From contig USAB01000041.1 in NCBI GenBank assembly GCA_900552585.1, positions 1-14,970 on the forward strand: a DNA stretch of 14,970 bases, read 5' to 3'. A model generated the notes under the pieces. It was not told the origin of the DNA. It did not search any database and saw only the letters and a list, made by a program, of their open reading frames with translations. The stretch comes from an uncultured Coriobacteriaceae bacterium. GTDB lineage: Bacteria; Actinomycetota; Coriobacteriia; Coriobacteriales; Eggerthellaceae. The translations under genes were made by a program, and so were the position numbers. Shown piece by piece: positions 6,917 through 12,516 of the stretch; the first letter of the stretch is position 1; every line of letters starts with the position of its first letter.

Positions 6917-7747
6917 GTGGAAGAACATGACATGATGAGGAACTCCGTGGGGTATGACCCCACGGCTCCTCTTATCGAAATGCACGATGCGGTGGTACGC
7001 CGCGGTGGAAAAGAACTGCTTCACGTGGATGACTTCGTGCTTGACCGCGGAGAGAACATGGTGCTCCTTGGCCCGAACGGTGCCGGTAAGTCCACATTTA
7101 TTCGCCTGATCACGCGCGAAATGCACCCGCTGTATCGAGAGAATCCGCCGGTGCGGTTCTGCGGCAGCGACCGCATTGCCCTTGCGGATGTGAAGAAGTT
7201 TCTGGGTATTGTGTCCGCCTCCATGCAGGACGAGATCACCGTTCATCTTCCCGTCATCGAAGTGGTCGTCGGCGGCCTGTACGGTGCGCTGGGTGTGCCG
7301 CGGCATGTCGAGGCAACGGACGACGATTATCGTCTTGCGCAGGAGACCATCGACCTCATGGGCATCGGTTCCCTTGCAGACCGCGACGTGAAAACGCTTT
7401 CGTCCGGCCAGGCGCGCCGCGTGCTTATTGCGCGGGCGCTTATCCATGATCCGAGAGTCGTCGTGTTCGACGAGCCGTGCAACGGCCTGGATCCCGAAGG
7501 CATGTTCTATGTACGGCAGGCGCTGCGGCGCTTGGCCCAGCGCGGCAAGGGCATTATCATGGTGACGCACTACCCCGAAGACATCCTTCCCGAGATCGAT
7601 CGCATTGTCATGATCAAAAACGGGGCGATTTTTGCCGACGGACCGAAAAAAGAACTCATGACAAGTCTGCAGCTGACCTCGCTCTTTGATGTTCCTTTGG
7701 AAGTAGAGGAGCAGAATGGCTATTATTCTCTTGTCAGCGAGTACTAG
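6917..7747 (+). CDS. ABC transporter-type ATPase (YlmA/ModF-like), no permease nearby
   Basis: This 276-residue single ATPase domain has every ABC motif: Walker A GPNGAGKST (Lys58), signature LSSGQ (161-165), Walker B VVVFDEP (Asp185, Glu186), D-loop NGLDP and switch His218 (VTHYPED). The Q-loop is near SMQDEI. Overall it resembles the stand-alone YlmA/ModF-like ATP-binding proteins more than typical importer ATPases, but the substrate and partner cannot be read. It has no membrane segments and no permease or binding protein in the window. GTG 6917 was chosen because AAGGA sits seven bases upstream; the ATGs at 6932 and 6935 are alternatives without a better site. It follows the foldase by 14 bases, so the two are probably co-transcribed. 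Its 3' end carries the -35 of the next tRNA promoter. Confidence 0.9.
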   Translation: MEEHDMMRNSVGYDPTAPLIEMHDAVVRRGGKELLHVDDFVLDRGENMVLLGPNGAGKSTFIRLITREMHPLYRENPPVRFCGSDRIALADVKKFLGIVSASMQDEITVHLPVIEVVVGGLYGALGVPRHVEATDDDYRLAQETIDLMGIGSLADRDVKTLSSGQARRVLIARALIHDPRVVVFDEPCNGLDPEGMFYVRQALRRLAQRGKGIIMVTHYPEDILPEIDRIVMIKNGAIFADGPKKELMTSLQLTSLFDVPLEVEEQNGYYSLVSEY

Positions 7748-7759
7748 ATGAAGTAAAAT
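7731..7759 (+). promoter_or_regulatory. Sigma-A type promoter of the tRNA-Ser pair
   Basis: TTGTCA, a 17-base spacer and TAAAAT each differ from consensus by one base. The -35 lies inside the last codons of the ABC ATPase gene. Transcription would start near 7766, about 33 bases before the first tRNA. Confidence 0.65.
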
Positions 7760-7798
7760 ACTAATCTGCGTTGCGAAGCAGCGGCGCATATATCAGCC

Positions 7799-7891
7799 GG
7801 AGAGATGTCCGAGTCAGGCTGAAGGAGCACGATTGGAAATCGTGTATACGCCATAAGCGTATCTGGGGTTCGAATCCCCATCTCTCCGCCA
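7799..7891 (+). tRNA. tRNA-Ser (anticodon GGA)
   Basis: GGAGAGA pairs with TCTCTCC. The anticodon stem CACGA/TCGTG holds the loop TTGGAAA, with GGA reading UCC/UCU. The long variable arm, TATACGC-CATAA-GCGTAT, is the class II feature of serine tRNAs. The T loop is GGTTCGAATCC, and CCA is encoded at 7889-7891. Confidence 0.97.
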
Positions 7892-7900
7892 GAATTACAG

Positions 7901-7926
7901 GCGCCCAACGAAAGCTGGGCGCTTTT
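7901..7926 (+). terminator. Terminator-like hairpin between the two serine tRNAs
   Basis: GCGCCCA (7901-7907) pairs with TGGGCGC (7916-7922) around an 8-base loop, followed by only four T and then AAG. It is likely partial, because the second tRNA starts 14 bases later and has no clear promoter of its own. Confidence 0.7.
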
Positions 7927-7940
7927 AAGTAATTGAATAT

Positions 7941-8033
7941 GGAGAGGTGGCAGAGCGGCTGAATGCGGCGGTCTCGAAAACCGTTTAGCCGGTACTCCCG
8001 GCTACCGGGGTTCAAATCCCCGCCTCTCCGCCA
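7941..8033 (+). tRNA. tRNA-Ser (anticodon CGA)
   Basis: GGAGAGG pairs with CCTCTCC. The anticodon stem GCGGT/ACCGT (one G-U) holds the loop CTCGAAA, with CGA reading UCG. A long variable arm, TAGCCGGTA-CTC-CCGGCTA in outline, marks a class II tRNA. The T loop is GGTTCAAATCC, and CCA is encoded at 8031-8033. Acceptor ends and D arm closely resemble the preceding tRNA-Ser, as expected for isoacceptors. Confidence 0.97.
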
Positions 8034-8041
8034 GCTCCATC

Positions 8042-8069
8042 AAACGCCCGAGAAATCGGGCGTTTTTTT
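8042..8069 (+). terminator. Rho-independent terminator after the tRNA-Ser pair
   Basis: AAACGCCCGA pairs perfectly with TCGGGCGTTT around a GAAA tetraloop, and the T-run continues to 8069. Confidence 0.92.
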
Positions 8070-8187
8070 CATGCCTTGTTGGTGTGCGACTTTGCCGGGC
8101 TACATTCTGTTGACTGCGCTTCGCGGGCCGCTTTATCCATTGTTTGGCAACGCTCGCGATTCGCGTCCCAGCGGCCTGCGGCTTCGA

Positions 8188-8196
8188 TGCTACACT
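8188..8196 (+). promoter_or_regulatory. Extended -10 promoter of the 184-aa unknown gene
   Basis: TGC-TACACT (4/6 to TATAAT, with the TGn extension) lies 34 bases before the ATG. No -35 is recognisable. The leader would carry GAAAGGAGA at 8218-8226. Confidence 0.5.
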
Positions 8197-8230
8197 TGAG
8201 CGCAACAAAGAACAGGCGAAAGGAGACGCC

Positions 8231-8785
8231 ATGGCGGATCGCGTAGTTAAGCCGGGGCAGAATACTGCGCCCGATATGCCCGAACTGCTTCAGAAACTGC
8301 TGCAGTACCTGGTGCGTGAAGCACGGAAGAATATGGAGGAGCAGCAGGGCTTCTCGCCATTTGTGGGCGTTGCTGTGGGCGAGTCGTTGGTTCTGGAGGA
8401 AATCGCCGGCGAAGAGCCGACCGATGTTTATCGCATGGCAAAGCATACAGTGGAAGGCACGCGCGGCGCACAGGGATACGGCTTCTGCTATGACGGCTAT
8501 GTCGACACAGACGAAGGTCAGAAGGATGCCATCATTGCTGAAGGTGGCATGGCGGGCTTGCCGGAAGGATATGCCGTCGCACTACTGTATAACGTCGATC
8601 AGGAAAACAAAGCATTCGAGTTCGTTCCCCCTATTTCCTATATCGGACCGGCTCCGAATTTCATGGCGCTGACATTCAACGACAATACGCCTGATGAAGA
8701 AGGCGCCACGCCCCAGGCGCAGGAACCCGAGGGTCAGGAGGACGCGGATTTCGACGACGAACCGCGCGACCCTTCCGATATCTAG
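8231..8785 (+). CDS. Hypothetical protein with acidic C-terminal tail, 184 aa
   Basis: I cannot name this family. Residues 13-40 look helical (LLQKLLQYLVREARKNMEE). The middle (about 43-140) looks like a strand-rich fold: SPFVGVAVG, LVLEEIAG, helix VYRMAKHTVE, then YGFCYDGYVDTDEGQKDAIIAEGG, YAVALLYNV and FEFVPP. The 'PF...G...YDGxV...G..DAI..E' arrangement recalls unnamed conserved proteins of about this size in many bacteria, but that is from memory and weak. The last 35 residues are disordered and acidic (EGQEDADFDDEP). There is no signal peptide or membrane segment, so it should be cytoplasmic. The start at ATG 8231 has a strong AAAGGAG site. It seems monocistronic, between the tRNA terminator and the structured region before rpsF. 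Confidence 0.8.
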   Translation: MADRVVKPGQNTAPDMPELLQKLLQYLVREARKNMEEQQGFSPFVGVAVGESLVLEEIAGEEPTDVYRMAKHTVEGTRGAQGYGFCYDGYVDTDEGQKDAIIAEGGMAGLPEGYAVALLYNVDQENKAFEFVPPISYIGPAPNFMALTFNDNTPDEEGATPQAQEPEGQEDADFDDEPRDPSDI

Positions 8786-8876
8786 CAGTGCGCATGTTGC
8801 TGGGTTCTAGCTGCCGGCATCGCTTAGCGGCAGATATGTGTTGCGTAAGCGGCGCAAGGTAATGCTGTTCATTCCG

Positions 8877-8914
8877 CAGGGGCCTTCTCACCAGATTACG
8901 TGAGAGGGCCCCTG
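8877..8914 (+). terminator. Long hairpin, possible terminator of the 184-aa gene
   Basis: CAGGGGCC-T-TCTCAC pairs with GTGAGA-G-GGCCCCTG to give a 15-bp stem with one T-G pair and the loop CAGATTAC. The flanks have no T-run on either strand, so ordinary intrinsic termination is uncertain. It could instead be an RNA-processing or stability element, or a Rho-independent terminator of low efficiency. Confidence 0.5.
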
Positions 8915-9031
8915 TATCGTGTTAATGGGAAAGCGGAATCAATGAGGGCCGGTGCGAACGCGGAATCGCTCCCGATGGCAGGTTCGCTCTGTGCAGGTAT
9001 TGTGCGGCATTCGTGGAGGATGAGCTATCTC

Positions 9032-9061
9032 TTGCTGAAATGCAGAATGCCTTGCTAGAAT
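9032..9061 (+). promoter_or_regulatory. Promoter of the rpsF-ssb-rpsR-rplI operon
   Basis: TTGCTG (9032-9037) and TGC-TAGAAT (9053-9061) are spaced by 18 bases; the -10 is a 5/6 match with the TGn extension. Transcription would start near 9068, giving a leader of about 65 bases. Confidence 0.55.
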
Positions 9062-9067
9062 AGTCAA

Positions 9068-9127
9068 GCTAATCCTGCTTCGGGCAGACCTTCAACAGCC
9101 CCGGAGCCGCAGAGTCCAGAGGAGGTG
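9068..9127 (+). promoter_or_regulatory. rpsF 5' leader, candidate S6:S18 autoregulatory site
   Basis: The leader has a small hairpin, CTGC-TTCGG-GCAG (9075-9087), then a C/G-rich stretch with CCGGAGCCG (9101-9109) just before the ribosome site AGGAGGTGA (9119-9127). rpsF leaders in many bacteria carry an RNA motif bound by the S6:S18 complex that includes a key CCG. Position and CCG content fit, but I cannot fold or align it here, so the call is tentative. Confidence 0.3.
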
Positions 9128-9132
9128 AGCTG

Positions 9133-9426
9133 ATGAAGGCTTATGAACTTTTGTTTTTCGTCAATCCTGCTATTGATGAAGAATCCCGTCTTGCAACCAT
9201 GAAGCGTATCGAGACTGTCCTCTCTTCCGAAGACGGCAAGATCGATAACGTTACCGCTTGGGGTAAGCGCAAGCTGGCGTATGAGATCAACGGCTTGACC
9301 GACGGTGATTACACCCTCATTGATTTCCATGCTGATCCGGCGCATATCGCCGAGATCGATCGCGTTCTTCGCATTACCGATGCCGTGGAGCGTCACATGA
9401 TCGTACGTCGCGACGACCGCGAGTAA
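9133..9426 (+). CDS. rpsF: 30S ribosomal protein S6 (bS6)
   Basis: The 97-residue length and sequence are typical of bS6: the YELLFFVNPAIDEE N-terminal strand, helix TMKRIETVLSSEDGKI, then VTAWGKRKLAYEI, DGDYTLIDFHADPAHIAEIDRVLRI and the basic end RHMIVRRDDRE. In the 30S platform S6 pairs with S18, encoded two genes downstream. It has a strong ribosome site (AGGAGGTGA) and leads the operon. The acidic C-terminal Glu tail seen in some bS6 is absent. Confidence 0.97.
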   Translation: MKAYELLFFVNPAIDEESRLATMKRIETVLSSEDGKIDNVTAWGKRKLAYEINGLTDGDYTLIDFHADPAHIAEIDRVLRITDAVERHMIVRRDDRE

Positions 9427-9431
9427 TTCGG

Positions 9432-9454
9432 ATGGCGCTTCGAAAGGGCGCCAT
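9432..9454 (+). other. Hairpin between rpsF and ssb
   Basis: ATGGCGC pairs perfectly with GCGCCAT around a 9-base loop. There is no T-run after it and the ribosome site of ssb follows within about 12 bases, so it is unlikely to be a full terminator. It could set the relative yield of S6 and SSB by processing or by masking. Confidence 0.5.
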
Positions 9455-9474
9455 AGCATGAAAGAGGGTATGAG

Positions 9475-9942
9475 ATGAGCATCAATCGAGTCATTATCAG
9501 CGGCAACCTGACCCGCGATCCGGAGCTTCGCCATACAACGAGCGGAACTGCCGTCCTGGCCATCGGCGTTGCCGTGAACGACCGTCGCAGGAACAATCAG
9601 ACGGGCGAATGGGAGGACTATCCGAACTTCGTCGACTGCACCATGTTCGGTTCCCGCGCCGAGGCGATTAGCCGGTACCTTTCCAAGGGAAGCAAGGTCG
9701 CCATCGAGGGCAAGCTCCGCTGGAGCCAGTGGGAGCGTGACGGCCAGAAGCGATCGAAGCTCGAAGTCATCATCGACGAGATCGAATTCATGTCCAGCCG
9801 CAACGGCGGTGGCAACGGCGGCTATCAGGGAAATGGCGGATATGATTCCCGCCAGGCGAACTCTTACTCGCCCGCCCCTGCTGCTCCTGCTCCTGCGCCG
9901 GCGGTGGACACCTCGGTCTACGATGAGGACATCCCGTTCTAG
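9475..9942 (+). CDS. ssb: Single-stranded DNA-binding protein
   Basis: This is a 155-residue protein. The OB fold is at residues 1-107, with INRVIISGNLTRDPELRHT, TAVLAIGVAVNDR, DYPNFVDCTMFGSRAEA, KGSKVAIEGKLRWSQW and LEVIIDEIEFM. A Gly/Asn-rich then Pro/Ala-rich linker follows, and the acidic tip DEDIPF binds partner proteins in replication and repair. Ribosome site AGAGGGT precedes ATG 9475. Placement between rpsF and rpsR is the classic arrangement, here 48 bases after rpsF and 21 bases before rpsR. Confidence 0.97.
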   Translation: MSINRVIISGNLTRDPELRHTTSGTAVLAIGVAVNDRRRNNQTGEWEDYPNFVDCTMFGSRAEAISRYLSKGSKVAIEGKLRWSQWERDGQKRSKLEVIIDEIEFMSSRNGGGNGGYQGNGGYDSRQANSYSPAPAAPAPAPAVDTSVYDEDIPF

Positions 9943-9963
9943 GTTTAAGAGAGGTAATTCTAC

Positions 9964-10224
9964 ATGGCAGATTATGTAAAGCAGCCGCGCCGCAAGTACT
10001 GCCAGTTCTGCAAGGAAGGTGCCGAGTACATCGACTACAAGGACACCCAGATGCTGCGCAAGTATGTGACCGACCGCGGTAAAATCAAGCCGCGCCACGT
10101 CACCGGTGCCTGCACCCAGCATCAGCGCGACATCGCGAACGCTGTCAAGCGTGCCCGCGAGATGGCTCTGATGCCGTACGCAGTCCCCTCCGTCAGCGGT
10201 CGTGGCGACCGCCGCAATCGCTAA
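9964..10224 (+). CDS. rpsR: 30S ribosomal protein S18 (bS18), zinc-binding form
   Basis: This is an 86-residue protein. The core KYCQFCKEG...IDYKDTQMLRKYVTDRGKIKPRHVTGACTQHQRDIANAVKRAREMALMPY is split here for reading, but every S18 landmark is present in order. Cys13, Cys16, Cys50 and His53 can form the zinc site of the 'C+' version of S18. It ends in a basic Arg-rich tail. It binds S6 and 16S rRNA on the 30S platform. Ribosome site AGAGAGGTAA sits upstream, and the gene is 14 bases before rplI. Confidence 0.97.
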   Translation: MADYVKQPRRKYCQFCKEGAEYIDYKDTQMLRKYVTDRGKIKPRHVTGACTQHQRDIANAVKRAREMALMPYAVPSVSGRGDRRNR

Positions 10225-10238
10225 ACGAGGAGGCTGAG

Positions 10239-10787
10239 ATGAAGGTAATTCTACTGACCGAGATCAAGGGCAAGGGTGGCGAAGGCGACGTCGTCGACGT
10301 GGCTCGCGGCTTTGCGAACAACTACCTGCTGCCCCGCAAGATGGCTGTCGTTGCCACGAAGGGCAACCTGAAGCAGCTGGAGATGCGTCGTGCCAATATC
10401 GCCAAGCGCGAGGAAACCCGCATCGCCGATGCCGAGGCTCTGCGCGAGAAGCTGCAGGGTCTGACCGTCAAGGTGGACGCCCGCGTGGGCGAAGAGGGCC
10501 AGCTGTTCGGCTCCGTTACCGCTGCGATGATCGCCGACGCTCTGAAGGCTCAGGAGGATGTGGACGTCGACCGCAAGCGCATCGAGCTGTCCAATCCGAT
10601 CCGCGTTGCCGGCAAGCACACCGTGTCCGTTTCCCTGTACCGTACCATCAAGGCTGACATGACCGTTCAGGTCGGTGACGAGCCCGAGGTGGTTGACGAG
10701 GCCGCAGAGAACGAGACCGAGGAAGAGGCCGCAGCCGTGGCCGTCGAGGACGCACAGGAAGTCGAGGCGGAAGAGGCTGCCGAATAG
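10239..10787 (+). CDS. rplI: 50S ribosomal protein L9 (bL9) with acidic C-terminal extension
   Basis: This is a 182-residue protein. The N-terminal rRNA-binding domain (MKVILLTEIKGKGGEGD, RGFANNYLLPRKMAV) is followed by the long central helix (residues about 41-75) and a C-terminal domain (GEEGQLFGSVTAAMIADAL ... HTVSVSLYRTIKADMTVQV). bL9 is usually near 148-150 residues. Here a tail of about 32 residues made almost only of Glu, Ala, Val and Asp is added after the normal end. Ribosome site GAGGAGG (10227-10233) precedes ATG 10239. It is the last gene of the operon before a hairpin terminator. Confidence 0.97.
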   Translation: MKVILLTEIKGKGGEGDVVDVARGFANNYLLPRKMAVVATKGNLKQLEMRRANIAKREETRIADAEALREKLQGLTVKVDARVGEEGQLFGSVTAAMIADALKAQEDVDVDRKRIELSNPIRVAGKHTVSVSLYRTIKADMTVQVGDEPEVVDEAAENETEEEAAAVAVEDAQEVEAEEAAE

Positions 10788-10867
10788 CACCTTCCCCGTC
10801 GCGAATCCTATACGGTTTGCGTTTTCGAGAGAGACACTCCTCCGATAGTTCGGCAGGAACATTGAAT

Positions 10868-10904
10868 GCCCTCCCTGGCGCCGTTTGGCGCTACGGAGGG
10901 CTTT
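10868..10904 (+). terminator. Hairpin terminator after rplI
   Basis: GCCCTCC (10868-10874) pairs with GGAGGGC (10895-10901). Inside it GCGCC (10878-10882) pairs with GGCGC (10887-10891) around a GTTT loop. Only three T follow, so termination may be incomplete and dnaB may receive readthrough. Confidence 0.7.
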
Positions 10905-11034
10905 CCCATTCCGGCGTATGCGGATTGGCGCAGAGACGGTACACGGGCTACGAAAGAATGCCGTATGTGTGTTTCGCTCTTCCGCTGCCGAAATTGCGGT
11001 ACCGTGATAGGTCAACGAAGCGAAAGGGGCGCCA
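10905..11034 (+). other. dnaB upstream region
   Basis: These 130 bases separate the rplI terminator from dnaB. I see no promoter as good as the others here; TTGGCG (10925) with TACGAA (10950) is too widely spaced to trust. An 8-base palindrome, CGGTACCG, lies at 10997-11004. A short open frame with two CxxC pairs crosses the region and ends 14 bases inside dnaB. Confidence 0.4.
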
Positions 11035-12465
11035 ATGGCACAGGGTGATGACAGGTACGATTCTTATCCCGAAGCGAACGGTTATGCCGATGGCGGCTAT
11101 CCGATAACCGATGGCGGTGGCGGCAACGTCCGCGAGGAACCGCACAACATCGAGGCCGAGAAATCCGTTCTCGCGGCCTGTTTGCTGAGCGATGAGGCTA
11201 TGGAGGACATTGCCGTCAAACTCCAGCCAGACAGCTTCTACCGCCCTGCACACCGCATGATCTTCGAAGCCATGCTGGATTTGTACACGCGTCACGTGCC
11301 CATAGACCAGATCTCGCTGGAGGAGCGCCTGCGCGCCGAGGGCACGCTCGATTCCGTCGGCGGCCGCTCGTACCTGCTGGATTTGGCCGATAACACGTTC
11401 GCGTTGACGAATTGGCGCATGCATACGGATGTGGTGAAGCGCACGTCTATCCTCCGCGGCCTGATCCGTGCTTCCGCCGAGATCACAGCTCTTTCCTACA
11501 ACGCTCCGGACAATCTGGACCAGGTGGTCGAAGAGGCGGAGAAGACGCTGTTCTCCGTGACGGAGCAGCGCGTGTCATCCACGTTCAAAAGCGTTGACGA
11601 CCTGCTGGAAGAGACATTCAACGAGATTTCGAAGCTTGCGGACCAGCAGAACCATCTTGCCGGCGTTCCCACGGGCTTCAAAGACGTCGACGACCTGTTC
11701 CACGGCTGGCGCGGCGGCGACCTGATTATTCTGGCAGCCCGCCCCGGCGTGGGCAAGACGGCCTTTGCCTTGAACATCGCTGCGAATGCTGCGGAAGCGG
11801 GTGTTGCAACAACGTTCTTCTCGTTGGAGATGAGCGCCATCCAGCTGATGCAGCGTATCTTGTGCTCGCAGGCGGGCGTGGGCCTGTCGAAGGTGCGCGG
11901 CGGTTTCTTGAACGAGAACGACTGGCAGCTTATCGGCGATGCGCTGCAGAGCCTTTCCGGCCTGCCGCTGTACGTCGACGACTCCCCCGACCTCTCCATT
12001 CTGGAATTGCGGGCGAAGGCGCGCCGCGAGCTGCGCCATTTCGACAAGGGCCTCATCATTGTGGACTATCTGCAGCTGATGAATCCGCCGGCTCCCCGCC
12101 GCGACGGAAACCGTAACGTGGAGGTTGGCGAGATTTCCCGCGGCTTGAAGGTGCTGGCGAAAGAGATGGACATGCCCGTTCTGGCGCTGTCGCAGCTGTC
12201 CCGCGCTGTGGAGATGCGCGGCAAGAAGCGCCCGCAGCTTTCCGACCTGCGCGAATCCGGTTCTATCGAGCAGGACGCCGACATCGTTATGTTTATCGAC
12301 CGCAGTATGAACGAGCAGGAAGCGGAACAGGAGGGGCGTCCGGACCTGGGCACGGCCGAGCTTATCGTTGCGAAGCACCGCAACGGTCCCACGCGCGATA
12401 TCACGCTGGCATACACGGCCGAGAACACCACGTACAGCGACTGGTACGACGCCTCGCAGCTGTAG
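11035..12465 (+). CDS. dnaB: Replicative DNA helicase DnaB
   Basis: This is a 476-residue protein. Residues 1-35 are a Gly/Asp/Tyr-rich leader. The DnaB N-terminal domain is at about 36-140 (PHNIEAEKSVLAACLLSDEAMEDI), followed by the linker helix and the RecA-like domain from about 205 (GVPTGFKDVDDLFHGWRGGDLIILAARPGVGKTAF). Walker A Lys241, Walker B Asp344 (LIIVDYLQLM), the QLSR...KKRPQLSDLRESGSIEQDAD segment and the C-terminal KHRNGPT arginine region are all present. It unwinds the fork as a hexamer. No intein or other insertion is present. ATG 11035 was chosen because AAGGGG (11024-11029) precedes it; the leader before the conserved domain is longer than in many DnaB. It follows the S6-SSB-S18-L9 operon, as in many Gram-positive bacteria. 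Confidence 0.97.
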   Translation: MAQGDDRYDSYPEANGYADGGYPITDGGGGNVREEPHNIEAEKSVLAACLLSDEAMEDIAVKLQPDSFYRPAHRMIFEAMLDLYTRHVPIDQISLEERLRAEGTLDSVGGRSYLLDLADNTFALTNWRMHTDVVKRTSILRGLIRASAEITALSYNAPDNLDQVVEEAEKTLFSVTEQRVSSTFKSVDDLLEETFNEISKLADQQNHLAGVPTGFKDVDDLFHGWRGGDLIILAARPGVGKTAFALNIAANAAEAGVATTFFSLEMSAIQLMQRILCSQAGVGLSKVRGGFLNENDWQLIGDALQSLSGLPLYVDDSPDLSILELRAKARRELRHFDKGLIIVDYLQLMNPPAPRRDGNRNVEVGEISRGLKVLAKEMDMPVLALSQLSRAVEMRGKKRPQLSDLRESGSIEQDADIVMFIDRSMNEQEAEQEGRPDLGTAELIVAKHRNGPTRDITLAYTAENTTYSDWYDASQL

Positions 12466-12501
12466 CGTCCCGCGTCCGGTTTTCCCCTGCTCGTTTCTTT
12501 C

Positions 12502-12509
12502 GCTACACT
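12502..12509 (+). promoter_or_regulatory. Possible -10 box giving a leaderless mRNA
   Basis: TACACT (12504-12509), preceded by CGC, lies 7 bases before the ATG at 12517. There is no ribosome site between, so +1 would fall at the start codon. The -35 region (TTTCCC or TTTTCC) is weak. Confidence 0.4.
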
Positions 12510-12516
12510 GGGGCAT

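Larger units (their letters stand above)
8786..9131 (+). other. Structured 347-base intergenic region before rpsF
   Basis: No coding region is evident on either strand. The first part holds overlapping, mutually exclusive pairings: CTGCCG (8811-8816) with CGGCAG (8828-8833), CGCTTA (8821-8826) with TAAGCG (8846-8851), and TTGCG (8841-8845) with CGCAA (8853-8857). A 15-bp hairpin follows at 8877-8914, flanked by ATTCCGC (8871-8877) and its complement GCGGAAT (8933-8939). The stretch 8940-9030 shows nothing clear beyond a direct repeat of GCGGAATC (8933, 8960). The rpsF promoter and leader finish the region. Confidence 0.6.

Noticed and set aside
6740..7789. Minus-strand open frame opposite the ABC ATPase
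   Set aside because: It is antisense to a complete ATPase; its His/Arg-rich sequence and Glu/Leu/Ser run mirror the coding strand.
7799..8033. tRNA-Ser genes as integration sites of a mobile element
   Set aside because: No integrase, no repeated tRNA 3' end and no atypical block of genes is found on either side.
9064..10122. Minus-strand open frame opposite rpsF-ssb-rpsR
   Set aside because: It covers three certain genes on the other strand and has no recognisable features.
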